A stretch of DNA of 64,000 nt from Eremophila alpestris peregrina (taxonomy: Eukaryota > Chordata > Aves > Passeriformes > Alaudidae): NCBI GenBank assembly GCA_009792885.1, contig WMCF01000034.1, forward strand, positions 8,230,448-8,294,447, given 5' to 3'. Positions within the stretch are counted from its first letter, which is position 1, and every line of letters starts with the position of its first letter. Positions 25,410 through 38,800 of the stretch are shown one piece after another. The position numbers and the translations under genes are program-made. The notes beneath the pieces were generated by a model. It did not search any database. It saw only the letters and a program-made list of their open reading frames with translations, and was not told where the DNA came from.

Positions 25410-26694
25410 GTGAGTCCCACCTTGCACTAGCGAGGAAGAGGAGGCAGAGAGACAGCTACTTGCACAGCGAGGCCGGGGGCGAGGGGTGGGCAGGGGTTCA
25501 TAAATACCTTAGAAGTGTCTTTTTTAAGCTGACTATGGTCAGAGCCTGGGTTATCAAGAGTGGGCAGGAGAGCTCTCTTTCTGGAGCTTTTTTAATACTG
25601 GGTGCAAGATAGGCATTTAAACTAACTGCTGTTCTGTAATATTTTACTCTAAAAATGTAAGTGAGAACAGAACTTCAAAGCACTGCTCACCTTGTTATCT
25701 CTTGTACTTGTTGATACCGATTTATTTTTAAATCTACTGTGAATTTGCTGAAAACCACACCATGGTATTTTTAATGCAGAAAATCTCACTGTGATATTTT
25801 CTGCTAACATCCAAGCCCTCTGCAGAGCTGTGCAAATCAGGGCTTGGCTTCTCTTGGGAAGCTGATTTTCTGCCTGTCTGCTGTATAAGCAGTGCTCTAA
25901 AGCAACAGCCCTGAGAGGAACTCCACATGCTGCCATACCTGGATGCTTTTATCTTTCTTTCCTCAAGGAGTACCCCACATGCAGGGTCACAGGCAGTGTG
26001 TCTCAAAAGGCCCTGTAGGAAAAACAAACGTAACAATTTGGCATCTAGTGCTTTCACAGATGGAATATAAAATGTCCTTAGCCAAACCTGGAATGTACTG
26101 AGCTGTTCCCCATGGGCAAGTGCAATAGACATCAGTTTAAGTCTTTTAATGGTGATCTATCTGAAGGAGTTCAGACCTATGGAATGCCCTAATAAAACTG
26201 TGTGTTTAAAATAGAAAGTTCTTGATATGTGTTGAAAGATGTTTTTCTGAACATGCATTAGTATGTGTTTACACCTGCATGCATGAAAGAGATCAGGAAT
26301 ACATTTGTGAAAGAAAGTCAACATTATAATTTGTTCAGGGGGTTGGGGTTTTTTTTCCTACTATGGAAACACCAAAATGTATGACACTAGGGTTTGGGGG
26401 TGCTTCTGTTATTTGGTCCAAATCCTCAATCATCGTGGCAAATAATGAATTCAATGTCTGAGAACTATTGCCCTCACTTTATAGGACCATAGTGCCTAAA
26501 GAGGGCATGAGACATACTCAAAGTGAACCACTCTTATGCCCTTACTCTTAAACTATGCTTTGTCTCTGTCCTCACTGGATGAAGCCGAGCTATTCTGCCT
26601 CCTTGACTTAAAGGAATAGTTGCTCTTATGTAATTTTCATCTTGAAATAGTTTGTAACAGCAGAGAAACTCTTTGATAGGCTAGAGGTGGAATA

Positions 26695-26748
<54 letters not shown>

Positions 26749-29700
26749 ACTACCACTACTATTACTACTACTACTACTACTATTACTACTACTACTAATC
26801 CTTCTTCCCTTCAAAAAACCCCCAAACCATTAAAGAGCAAATGCTTCTTTTTACAAACAAAAAGCTTCAGATGTTGACTCAGAAATACCTAAAGTATCCA
26901 AACATAGAAACGAGTAACTTGCACCATTCAAATTACTGAAACTAACCATGAAATTGTAGGAATTCCCTTTCCTACAAGGGAAAGACAAACTTTTAACCAC
27001 TGTGAAAATGGCTTGCATCCACCTGCATTTGTGTAGTTAAAGAGCTCTGACTTTTGTTGGCCCTCCAAATAGGAGACTTTAAGTGTCTTCTTTAATGTTA
27101 AAACACTAAGCATGAATTTTTGACAAATTTTCAGTTCAAAAGTGAAGGAGAACTTTTCCCGGGTCATAGACCTGAGCTGTGATTGTGCCTGAAAACACAC
27201 TAACTAGAGAGTAGGTACTTACCACTCCCTGAAAATCATGGTCCTTTTTAAAATCTTAAACTTGGTACTCAAAAATAAAATTTCCCAAACACTCAGTACT
27301 TCTGAAAAGCACAGGTAGCTTTGAGCTTTGAGTAAGATAAAAGACCTACTCCACTCCCAGCTCAGGCCTGCCACTGACCAACATCATCCTAGGGAATAAT
27401 TACTTGCTTCTTCCTCCTCTTCTCTTTCCCCTACCTGCCCCTGCCCGTCCCCCCCCCCCCTTTTAATTTCTCTTAATGAATAAAAAAGCTGTTTCTTTTT
27501 CCTGTATGGTTTTTGAATTTCTAAGATGCCCAGAACATGCAAATTCAAGTCTCAGGAACATATATACTACAATATATGTCATTAGCATATTGCTAAAATC
27601 AGGATAGGGAAAAGAAACATCATCCTCACTCAGCTGAGGACCACCAAATAAAACAGACCTTGATCCTGAGATACAGTTCCATATGGCAAATTCCCACGGG
27701 GAATTTATATATGGGGACAACTTTAAAGTCCTGATTTGGGGTGGCAGGTGGCTGAGTGAATGTGGGTTAAAAGGACCATCACAGAGCTCTGAGCAGCCAG
27801 TGGCAGAAAATAGTGCAGATGCTCACTGCACTTTCTGCTTTCTCAAAACTGCAGCCAGCTGCTTCATGGGGCTGCTGGGGAAGCTGTAGGCTCTGCTGGG
27901 GGCTGTAGGCTCTGCTTCTGGCCTGGAGAACGTCCACAGAGAAGCAAAAGGACCAAGGTAAGGCCTCAGAATGTGTGCTTTTATTTTCTAGCAGCAGAAA
28001 CAGTCTTATAATGCACCTTAATTGTTTCATCCAAAGATTATCCAAAGGTGTAGGAAGATAGGAGGAAGGAACTGCCTTGATTTGTTGTGGTTTTTTCCTA
28101 AAAACCTGTAATGTTGGCCTCCCTCACATTTCTTGACATTTTTACTGTTCTGCAGGTTTGGTATAGCTGGCACTGTGAATGTGACGGGTGATGAGGTGAA
28201 GAAGCTGGATGTATTATCCAACTCCCTGGTGATTAACATGCTCCAGTCCTCCTACAGCACCTGCGTCCTGGTCACAGAGGAGAACAAGGAGGCCATCATC
28301 ACCCCGAAGGACAAGAGGGTCTGTGCAGCTCCGGCGTTGGGGCGGGGGGGTGTCGGCTCAGGCAGCAGCAGGTGGCACTCTTGCTTCAAGTATGAAACCT
28401 GGCCCTGGCCCCTAAACCCAACCCTTCCCGGGGGAAACCAGAAAATTTGCGCCGTTTCTGGGTTGCTTTGATTAATAACTGTAGTGGGTGGCATGATTTC
28501 AACAGCTAAAAGAGATGTGGAGAGTAAAATCGTTATTACAGTTTTGTGAAGGGGGGAGAATAATTATTTTTAAGCTTGTTAACACATCCAAAATCCCAGG
28601 TGTGAGTGCACTGCTACGTTCCCTGACCACGGGTGCGATGGTTTTGGGTTACATTAGTATTTAGCAAGTTAAAATAGATGAGAGGCTGGCAGAACTGAGT
28701 TTTGTGTTACATGTCCAAAGGAAACACCTGACTGCTTCATCAGGCTTCCCTCAGAAGGGGATCGTGTTACAGCGAGTTACTGTTCACACTGTTGTAATCT
28801 GCCCTTTCCCCAAGATTTTTTTCAAGCTGCTTTCTTGCCCTCAAACCTCACTAAACAGCGAAATCGTTTCATTCGCAGGAAAAAGCAGCAAAACAAAACA
28901 TGCTCATTAGAGGAAGATACTTGCTTCCAGAGTGAGTCACTCATTTTGCTTTTAAACAATTTATTGCACTGCTTAGCAGCAGAGAACTCCTCCTCTCTAT
29001 CATCTATCTGCGCTGTCTGGGCAGGAACACGTCCTCTCCTATTTCTCTGGCAGGCCCCTGGGGAGTCGGTGCTGTGCTGCAGCGCCAGATGGGTCAGCAG
29101 TGCAGCCTTCACTGACGAGCTCTATCAGGCACGCCTGCAGGGCTAAAAGCAGACATAGGAACATGGGAGCTTTCAAGTAAAGGGAAATAACAGCGCGAAA
29201 CAACATATCACTAAATGGTTCCCTTGCCACTTCTGTTTTAGGGTAAATATGTGGTGTGCTTTGACCCCCTTGACGGTTCATCCAATATAGACTGCTTGGC
29301 ACCAATAGGAACAATATTTGCTATCTACAAAAAGGTAAGAAGAGCAAATTACACATGGCACGATTCACTTGGTAAAAACAAAATGTCTTGAGTTCATCAC
29401 CTTGCCTAGTTTCTTTCCACGGTCCATTGGGCGTCTCTGGACAAAATGGAGCATTAGAAAGAGTGGACAAACACTTGATATTCACATGTGCTAAAATGCT
29501 GCCTGAATTCACTGGAAAGGGGACACCCAGCCCCACAAAATTGTTAGGTGGCAGCGCTTCCTTCCTCCACGCACAAAGGCACTTAAGTACAGCGATCTCA
29601 CCCCCAGGGCAGCTGGTTATCTCCTTGAGTGATGCTTGACTCGGTGCTAGGTGCTGACGAACCGCAGTACTTGTCCTGCCGGACACCCTCTGCGGGGGGC

Positions 29701-32700
29701 TGGGCCCTGGACCGTGCCGTGGTCACCGTGCTGTGCCTGTCATGGAGGGGAGGGAGTCCCTGAGCGTGGGAATGAAGGGGGCTCATGGAAGCGACCACCT
29801 CCATTCATCGGGGCCCTGGCAGCGTATCTGCACCCGTTGGGCTGCACAGAGCAGCAGCTATGCAGCCAACTATAAACACTGATAGTTGTAGTCATGCCTA
29901 GTCTTGTGATTTGTTTGCTAATCTCCCAGCAGTTGGTGTTTTTTCCAAAGCCTGAGCTCACGGTCATATGACTGTGGGAGACCCTCAGCCATTGCTATTG
30001 TGAAAGAACAATTTACTGTACTTGTGACTTCAAAGAAATCTTTGCAGACTCAGATGCTTCACTTCAAGCAAATGAAGATATGTTTTTTAAGTCGCTCACC
30101 TTTTATATATTGTAGTTTTCAGCTGGCTAGTCCTTGCTTTTTACATTCCTTGTAAGTAATAGCACGGTCATCACTGTTGAGAATATGCATCTACTAGTTA
30201 ATCAAATAGTGTTGGCACAATCTTGAGGGTTATGGCACAGGCCAAGTCCTGGAATTTGGCTGTCCACACTGTTAATGGTTAGTGCAAACCCACACCACAG
30301 ACGCTGTGCAGGCCAGACAACACTGAGATGGTGCCTGGGTATGATTTTGGAAACAGCATTCCTGGGACTACCTCCAGTACCATGCAGTATTTTGCTTTTT
30401 GCAGGGAAAAGAGCTTACCTGTGTTGATGAAATTTATCAAATGTGGTCTTATCTGAAGCAGAGGGACCTCCACCCTTTTCAGTTATCTCTCCAAAGATAC
30501 CGTAAATGTTAACAGCAGCTCCCAATATTTGCAGTAGACAATAGCTGAATTTTCCTTTGAAATTATTAAATAAGAAGGGTTTTATTGATTGTTACTAGAG
30601 AGTAGTGGGAAAGAATAAAAGTGAGATGTTTATTCCAGTGGATAAGCATCACTTAAGAAAGAGAACATAATTTTAGGCCATTTAAGGTTCATGAATAACA
30701 TTTTTGAAAACGTAGAAGCATTGTGATTCCAAAGGATGAACCTTAGCACCTACCAGTTCTGAGATGAGCTCTTGACTGATTTTCTCACCATGTCTCACCT
30801 TAACTTCATTTCCAAAGGCACACTCTCCAAAGCAGAAACATTTGGCTCATTTTAGAAAAAGAACCAGAACAGATAGTAAGCACTCTTACAGAAAGGCCAG
30901 ACTTGGACAATACATTTCAATGCTGAAAACAGTTGTCTTATTGCTCCCAATCCAGAGCCTCCACCACAGTGGGAGGGACCATTTCCTCATGTCAGAAAAG
31001 CACTCTATCAGTTTCTAAGAAAAACCCATGAGGAAATAAATACTATCTCAGCTTTATTTAATCTTCCACCTGGTCTTTGCTTTCTGAGACCAGGTTGGTG
31101 CTGTTGAAAATCAGAAACACCAGAAGAGTGGAGCTGAGGGAGGAGCATTGCAGAATCAGTAGGGAATTGGAACACAACAGCTGCTGCCACTGAGGGGTGT
31201 TCAGTTGCCAAAGTGTCAGGATGTGGTGACAATAAATACTTTTTGCTTGAGTTCTTCCCAGGCTTTCATGCCACTGAGTTGAATCTACAATCCTTGATTC
31301 ATACTGCACAAATATGCTGCAAAACTGTCTTGCTTTGTTTCACTCTGGTTTTGATTTGTAACTTTGCCCAATGTCTCTGATGTATTTCATTTGCTAGCCT
31401 TCATTGTCGTGAGGACAGCGTCCTCCCCTTCATGTGAGAAGGTGTAAGAATTCAGTATAAACACAAAGGCTACTCATGAAACACATGATATGAATGGAGA
31501 CCTGGAAATCAAGTAATTTAGTGCTGCTCCCTGTGTTGATGAGAATTCCCTCATTGATGTTAGGCAAATCACAAACACAAAAAAATTCAAACTCAGATAT
31601 CACATGAGGGTACCCCTATAGCCAAGTTCTACAGCCTTTGTCAGCCTCACATCAATTATGAGTTATAATGACAGGGTCACTATAACCCATTATTTGCAAT
31701 CTATTTGTCTGTTTTATTGCTTTGCATGAAGACCTCTAAAGGCATTTCACTACCACCATCATAGTCAAAATATAATGGACAGGAAATCCATCTGTGCACC
31801 AGAAAGAAGGAAAAATAGCAGTTGTCAGAGTGTACTGTCCAGCTTAATTCCCTGGTTTGTTTAACAGTACATGGTACTTGGCAGGACAAAACTACTGCAG
31901 TCCTAACACTGAAGTGTCAGCTGATTTGTAGCTTTTTCACATTCTAATGAGCTCTGCAAAATGTTTGTTTCAAACCTTTCCTCTATCTTCTCGGAAGCTA
32001 CCCCTTGGAAACACAGTTGTGAATAAGGATGAAAAAACAAGTAAATTCAGCCCAACTGCCTATACCTTGAGGGAGGAGTTCCTCTGTTTTTTTCAGAATA
32101 GTCAAAATATATAGTTTCTCAGCCATATTAACACAGAAAATGCATTTAAGAAATGGGACTGGGAAGCTCATCGCAGAAAAAAAATAAAGCAATATAATAT
32201 ATTAACCCAAAGTTACATGCATTGTATATACACTGTATTCTAGAAAACAAACCACTTTTCTCTATACAAAATTATCTTTTCTTTAATGAGAAGAGCATAC
32301 AAAAAGCTATGACAACCATAACAGGTTTGAAACTAACTGTCTAAATGAATGTTTGAAAAAAATTTTCTAATTCTGCATTTGATGCTGCAAATAATTAGTC
32401 TGCTATAGACAATCATTGCTTTTAATGGTGAGATATAATGTGTGCCATAGGAGTATATTTTTGAAAGACATGATGCTACCTAGGCCATAATAGTTGGTAC
32501 TGTAAAGATTGTTTCACAAAGTATTAGTTACTATTAGTCAATATTGGAAGCTCTGAAATATGCAAACAAAAGTTTAAACTAGTCTTCCTTCATTATCTGC
32601 TTTATAACCTCTCAGAATAAGCAGCTTGACATAGTTTCAAGGGATTGAGTACCACATATATTTGTTAATGCTATACTTCAACTCCCATGAAGAGCTGTCA

Positions 32701-35700
32701 ACTGGACTTTTTATTTCCACAGAAGGACTTGGAGAAGTAGTAATAAAAAAATTTGGGCAAAATACACTTAAAAACTGTAAGTAAGGTAACTTAAGCAACA
32801 AAGTCTTTCAGCTGCAAATGAAAACATTTTGATGTGAAATTACTGTCTTCATGTACAAGAAAGGTGTCGTTTTGGTGTCCCACGTCTCAGGTTTCCTTAA
32901 AGTGTTGGCATAAAATGACAGCCTTGCTAGGACCTTTATGGGAAAATATTTTATTTTCTACACAAGACAGTCTTCATGGATTTTAATTTTTTAAACCAGA
33001 TATTCAGGGCTAGACCTGCTGTTACTATTTAGCTGCTAATCTAAATAAGCCTGTGCAATCATAGAGAAACTGCCTGAGTTTGGAACAATAAAATACCAGG
33101 CCTGAAGGAAGGGGGGTGTTTCATTACAATTCCCCATGGACCACCACCAAAACATCCAAGACCCACCACAACTGATGAACTTTAAAGTAAGCATTGCTAT
33201 CAAGCAATCCCTACCCATTTTGTAATAGCAGGAGATGAAGAAGGCTGGGACCAGCCTTCCTGGGTGCTGTTGTCTGTCCTCCTTACCTACCCCACCAGAC
33301 AAACCCTTGTAAGCCATGGCTGAGGTACACCCCTAGAGCTAGCTGGTAATGCCTGCACCATGTCTGCTTGGGCTACTGTTGTTCCATGATAACCAAGGTG
33401 CCACATCAAAATACGAGTGACAGAAATTGACAAAAAACATGAAGTAAAATGCCACCTGAATGTTCTGTGTGGAATTATAGATGAGTGCCTGCACACAGGC
33501 ACACTTTGCATAACCAAATGCATTTTTTATTCTGTAGATAATGTGATGAACATTTGTATATAATAGATGAACATTTGTATCCCTTCAGTTATGCATCCCT
33601 TCATTAGCAGAGACCAATGCACAAACATGTTGTACCATATTGTACCATATAGTTTTGTACCTTTTGGCACCATAATGTACCTTTTATTCTGTACAACGGA
33701 AGCAATTTTTTTCTGTAATGTTAATTACAGCATTTATCTCTTAGTTAACCCCTCTGAGGGGTGTCAGTATGATAGCTTGTGTTACATTTACAGAAAGTTA
33801 GTATCTCTGCTCCATCTCAGATTTCTGATGATCCTCAGTTAATAGCTGGGGCTGTAATGCTAAGGGATCAGCTTTGTGGCACGTGTCATAATGACTGCAT
33901 GGCATATATAAAATAACAAAGTCTCAGCATCCTGCCCCAGCATGTACATGTGCCTATACCAAACTTTCCCTGAATGAGGGGGGGGAGAACAATCTCTGTT
34001 TTTGTTGTTTCAAAGGCCTGCATAGACAGAAAAAGGAAATCTGTTGCACGTGATTGCCAAAATGTTGTTTTTATTGTTCATCATCAGATTTTAACCTCTG
34101 GTTCAATGGTAATTTTTCCTCAGGAAACAGATGATGAGCCCTCTGAAAAAGATGCTTTGCAGCCCGGACGCAGCATCGTTGCTGCAGGCTATGCCCTGTA
34201 CGGCAGTGCCACGCTGGTTGCCCTCTCCACAGGGCAGGGAGTGGACTGCTTCATGCTCGATCCGGTACAGTCCTGCTGTTAATCACATTGCCTCTGTCTT
34301 TTAGAGCTCTCTGTGCTCGGTTTTACTTGGTTTTTGTTAATCCTTGTCTCTGTAATCTATCCCCTTTATTTCTATCTGTCTTCTTTTTCATGTCCTGGAG
34401 CATCCCACCTTCTCTTTACAAGAGAATTTTATAATTTTACAAGAGTATTTAATAATATATGAGTGTGTTGGTTGCAATACCTGCTCGTTTTTCTCCTATT
34501 TGGTAGAAGTGATATGAAGTTAAATTCTCAATTAAGTGTTTGAAACCCTCTTCATTCAAACCAACACTTAAGAAAATTTAATTTCTGTGGTGTTTTTGTC
34601 TTTACTTAAAGGAATCTGTGTTTACTTTATTCTTTATTTTTCTGTCTGAATAAGAATATCAGCATGTTCACTGTTCAGCCTGAGGCAAGAACCATTTTTT
34701 TGATAGCTCAAGCCAGGTGATGTTTCATTTCCTGAGTGCAGAGTTTTATGGCTGTCACCTAAGGTGCATACCCAAAAACTTGCAAAAGCACAGCAACAGA
34801 TGTACAATTGAACACATGCCACTCTTCAGTCTCCAGGAACACAATGAGTTTTACTGTGGGCATGAAGAAAGATAATTCATTTGTAAAACCAGAATTAGAT
34901 GTGGGGGATAACAGTGGGTTTTTTTCTGGTTTTGTGGGTTTTTGGGTTTTTTTAATAAAAGGATGAATTATTACCAAAACTTCTTGTAACCTTTGTAAAT
35001 AGTCTCATTCCAAGTGAAAAGAACTGGGAGATGAATGGCTCTGCTTTAGACAGAGAAAGAGAAGGTAGAAGTTGAAATCAAACTGCAGACAGCAACACAT
35101 GGGTGTAGATGATCACATTCACTTTAAGATATTTAGACAAGATAGTTAAGAAGCATTCAAAAATCAGAAGGCAGTGTAATTTCTTCATTTGCACCCTCAT
35201 GGTTTGAGGGCAGAGATTCTTGATCCATCTGCTTTCAGGGCTGATTAGTGTTCTTTTGATACTCTGTTCCTATCAGGTTTTGTTTATAATATCAACGTGA
35301 CAAGTTTTCATTAATTTAATGCAAATTCTCTGCTTTCTGCTCTTTTTGAAATATTGTGAGGTTGTACACCACACTGGTGATGAAAGGATCAAGCTGCGTT
35401 TGCATTTCTGCCATATCCAGTGTGACAACTGTTGCAGAAAGTCAATAAAATTTTCTGCTGCCTGCTAATACCTCATTTATCCTGTCCTGCAGGGTCTTGG
35501 TGAATTCATTTTGGTGGACAGAGATGTTAAAATCAAGAAGAAGGGGAAGGTATACAGTCTCAATGAAGGTTATGCAAAGTATTTTGATCCTGCAATGACA
35601 GAATATTTGCAAAAGAAGAAATTCCCTGAGGTAAGAAAATACTAGCACCGTACCCAATGTACCATGCACTGGCAAGCGCTGCATTCCATGCAGTCCTGGC

Positions 35701-35794
35701 TGATGGAAAAGGATTTGAAGGTCTTCCTGAGTTCAGGCCCATGTAACCCTTTCATACCAACTGGTCCATTTTGGATATGCATGTAATGGAGCTG

Positions 35795-35856
<62 letters not shown>

Positions 35857-38800
35857 CTTGACATATTTTAAACTAGATTTTGGAAAATAAAATCATAGCT
35901 TGTTTGTGTGAAGGGAAATGTGCTGAAGAACCAGATCTTTCAACAAAGCTCTGGAAATGTGCACACCAAATCTGGGGATACCCTCATTTTCTAGCTTTAT
36001 CTGAATATGCAGTTCAGTCACATGTGCAGCTGGGCATTCAGGGCTAGATTCCATGTGCTGCCCAGAAGATGTTTGCAGGAATCTGGGGGGCATCACCTTC
36101 TCCTTCCTGTACCCTTCTGCATCTGAAAAATGCAGTATCATTCTTGCATGGTCTACTTGCCTCATATGAAGTATGAACCAACCTATAGGCTGGGGAGAAG
36201 ACCTAAACAAATGGTGTGAGGCAAAATTTCACTATATTTGGTGGTTAAAAGAGAGACATTCATGTCTGATAAGCTTTCTTGGAGAAAGACATCCCATGTC
36301 AGATGAAATTCCTTGGACAAATACTGCTTTGTATTAACTTATCAATGCTGAGAAGACAGAACACAAGCTCTCAGTGTAAAAAGCTGGAAGCTCTCTAGAA
36401 AGCATGGCTATGTGAAGAGTAATTTGTAATGAAATAAGGTGATGTGGATCAACTCAGGACTTAATTTGGTCAGGAAATTGTTTTTAAAGCTCTTCATATT
36501 AAAAAAGTCAGATTATTTTTAGGCTATTAGTTGTCAAGGATACTTGTAATATGGTTCGTGTTGAATAAATGGATTCAGCAAAAAGATAAGGGTGTAGTAA
36601 AAGGGAAATACAATGAATAAGCTTTTTAACTATGGTCCCATGATAAGATCCTCCTTCTGAGCTAAAATATCTGGATTTACCATATCAGCTATAGCTGCAA
36701 GACTACTGACTGAGTATCAGACCCTCCTTTTCATATTACCTGTAGCTACAGAGAGTGTCACATCACAACATTTTAAATATATTAACTTTGAATTTTTGAG
36801 ATTATTTTGAGACTTCAAAGTCTGCATTCAGTTCAGCTGTGAGAGAAGCAGAAGCCTACAACACAAATTTCATACTTCCTGAAACCTAATCCAGCTGAGA
36901 AAGTGGAGAATATCTGTGCTTCTCATTCTGCTCATGTGATACCAGGCCAGGTACTCAGTATAATGCAGTAAGACTGGATTTATTATTTTGTGGTTTTGCA
37001 AAACACCTAAGTGTTGTTTAAACAAATGCATCAACCCCAGGCAACTAGGAAAAGACTGAAGAGATTTCAAACTCAGTGGAAAGACAAGACAGTGGTGTTT
37101 CCTCACAAGATCAGTGAGGACAGCTCTATCATGTGACTCACTAAATCCTTAAGTTAGGACATACTGGGAAAAACTCCTTTGCAGACACTATTTTATCTCA
37201 AATCTGCGCATCTTTTGATGAAAACCTGTTGAAATTGTTGGTCTAATGCGACAGAAGTTGCTGGACATTTTTGTTGCTTTAAAGCAAGCAACACATAAGT
37301 GCATGGGTTATTTGGGGCACAGGAAATCTTCTCAGTTGTGCTGAACAACCACATTTTTTGCTGCTCTGAGATGTACAGTTGTCTGCATGAGAAGGGCTGA
37401 GGCACAAATGTTGTGGCCACAAAGCACAAGGAAGTGCCCTGCCCATCTGAAGTTTGTTGAGAACCTGAGTTTTGGAAACAGCATAACTCAGTTCCTTGAT
37501 TTGGAAAGGACATTATATTTGTGTTGTGTGGAGGAGTAGAGAGGAAAGATTTCTCTGTAGCATGAAATGTGCTTTCTGGACTCATCTGTAAGCCTAACCA
37601 GCCACACTGGAGGTGTTCCTAACTTCCTTATAGGAGCTAGGTGGAGATTTTCACAGTTTCAGTCATTGTCTCCTGCTCTCCTGCATGCCGAAGGGTAGTG
37701 AGAGTGTCTGCTGGATATCCCTTGCCTGTGACTGGAGGAGGAAATGACATGTAGGCATAGAGGAGCACCTTCTCATTCAGGCAGATCATTCACCTTATAC
37801 TCTTCTGGCCACTAGAAGCCACGTAACAAGGCATCATTTTTAGCTATTTGTCACTTTTTTGCATTTTTCTTCCTTAGATTTTACCTCTGTTAGCTCCTTT
37901 CTGTGGTTCTCAGTCAACATGTTGTTCAGATGACTCTGACATTGCCACGAAAAACTGAAAAGTTAAAAATAAAACAGGGAAACCAAAGTAGAATGTTGTC
38001 CACAGCATGCCCTATATAATTGTCTATATAATAGTCATTATAACAACAAAATGCTAAAAAGCAACCATTTATGAGTAGAAGAGAGATTTCCCCTTACTTC
38101 TAACAGCAGTGTCCCAGATCAGACAGTTTGGGCTACAAAGCCACATTGGCCCTCAAAGCTTCTTGTGCATCACCATTTACCTAAGGCATCAATTCTGAAT
38201 AAAAAGCACTAGAGAAATACTGATGTTCTGCAGGCCAGACCTAAGCCTCCTACTACTGTCATGTAGTGGGAAACATATGTCTAACCACATGTCTCCTGGT
38301 ATGAGAATGAAGCTAATTTTTTATTAAGCATGAGAAAACCACACTGCTGCTTAACCAGTTTGAAGAGCAAGCTTCTGTATGCAAACCTGCCTGTAATGCA
38401 ACTTGTTTACTCCAGTCTGCAATGCTTAGTGGGCACTTCTGGGCCAGAAACTATCTCTGCACAAATTTTACTCTAACTCCTCCCCAAAATGGCTTCTTCC
38501 GCCCATAATGGCTGCAAGGTCCTATGGCTTCTCTCTGGCACTGGTTCACCCAACCAGTTTTTGGGTTCACCCAACCAGAATTTGAAACACTCTGTGGACA
38601 TTGTCACACTTTGCTGTGACACCTGCTTGTATCTTTGCTCCCTGCAGTCAGACACAAGAGAAGCTGAGTCTCATCAGAACTTGCTGATGATGAGAGCTAT
38701 GCAACTGAGGCTCCCTGGTTAAGGATTTGTCTCAGCAATGCCTTTAAAAACTTGCCCTCAACAGCACATTTCGGTATGAAGCATTCTTCTGTCAACCAGC

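Noticed and set aside
26626..26814. Minus-strand poly-serine open frame
   Set aside because: It is the ACT/GCT microsatellite read in one frame, inside FBP2 intron 1, with no other protein-like content.
35893..36210. Minus-strand open frame next to T59 as a processed pseudogene
   Set aside because: The encoded peptide matches no family I know, and no target-site duplication is visible. The idea is kept only as a test under the T59 finding.
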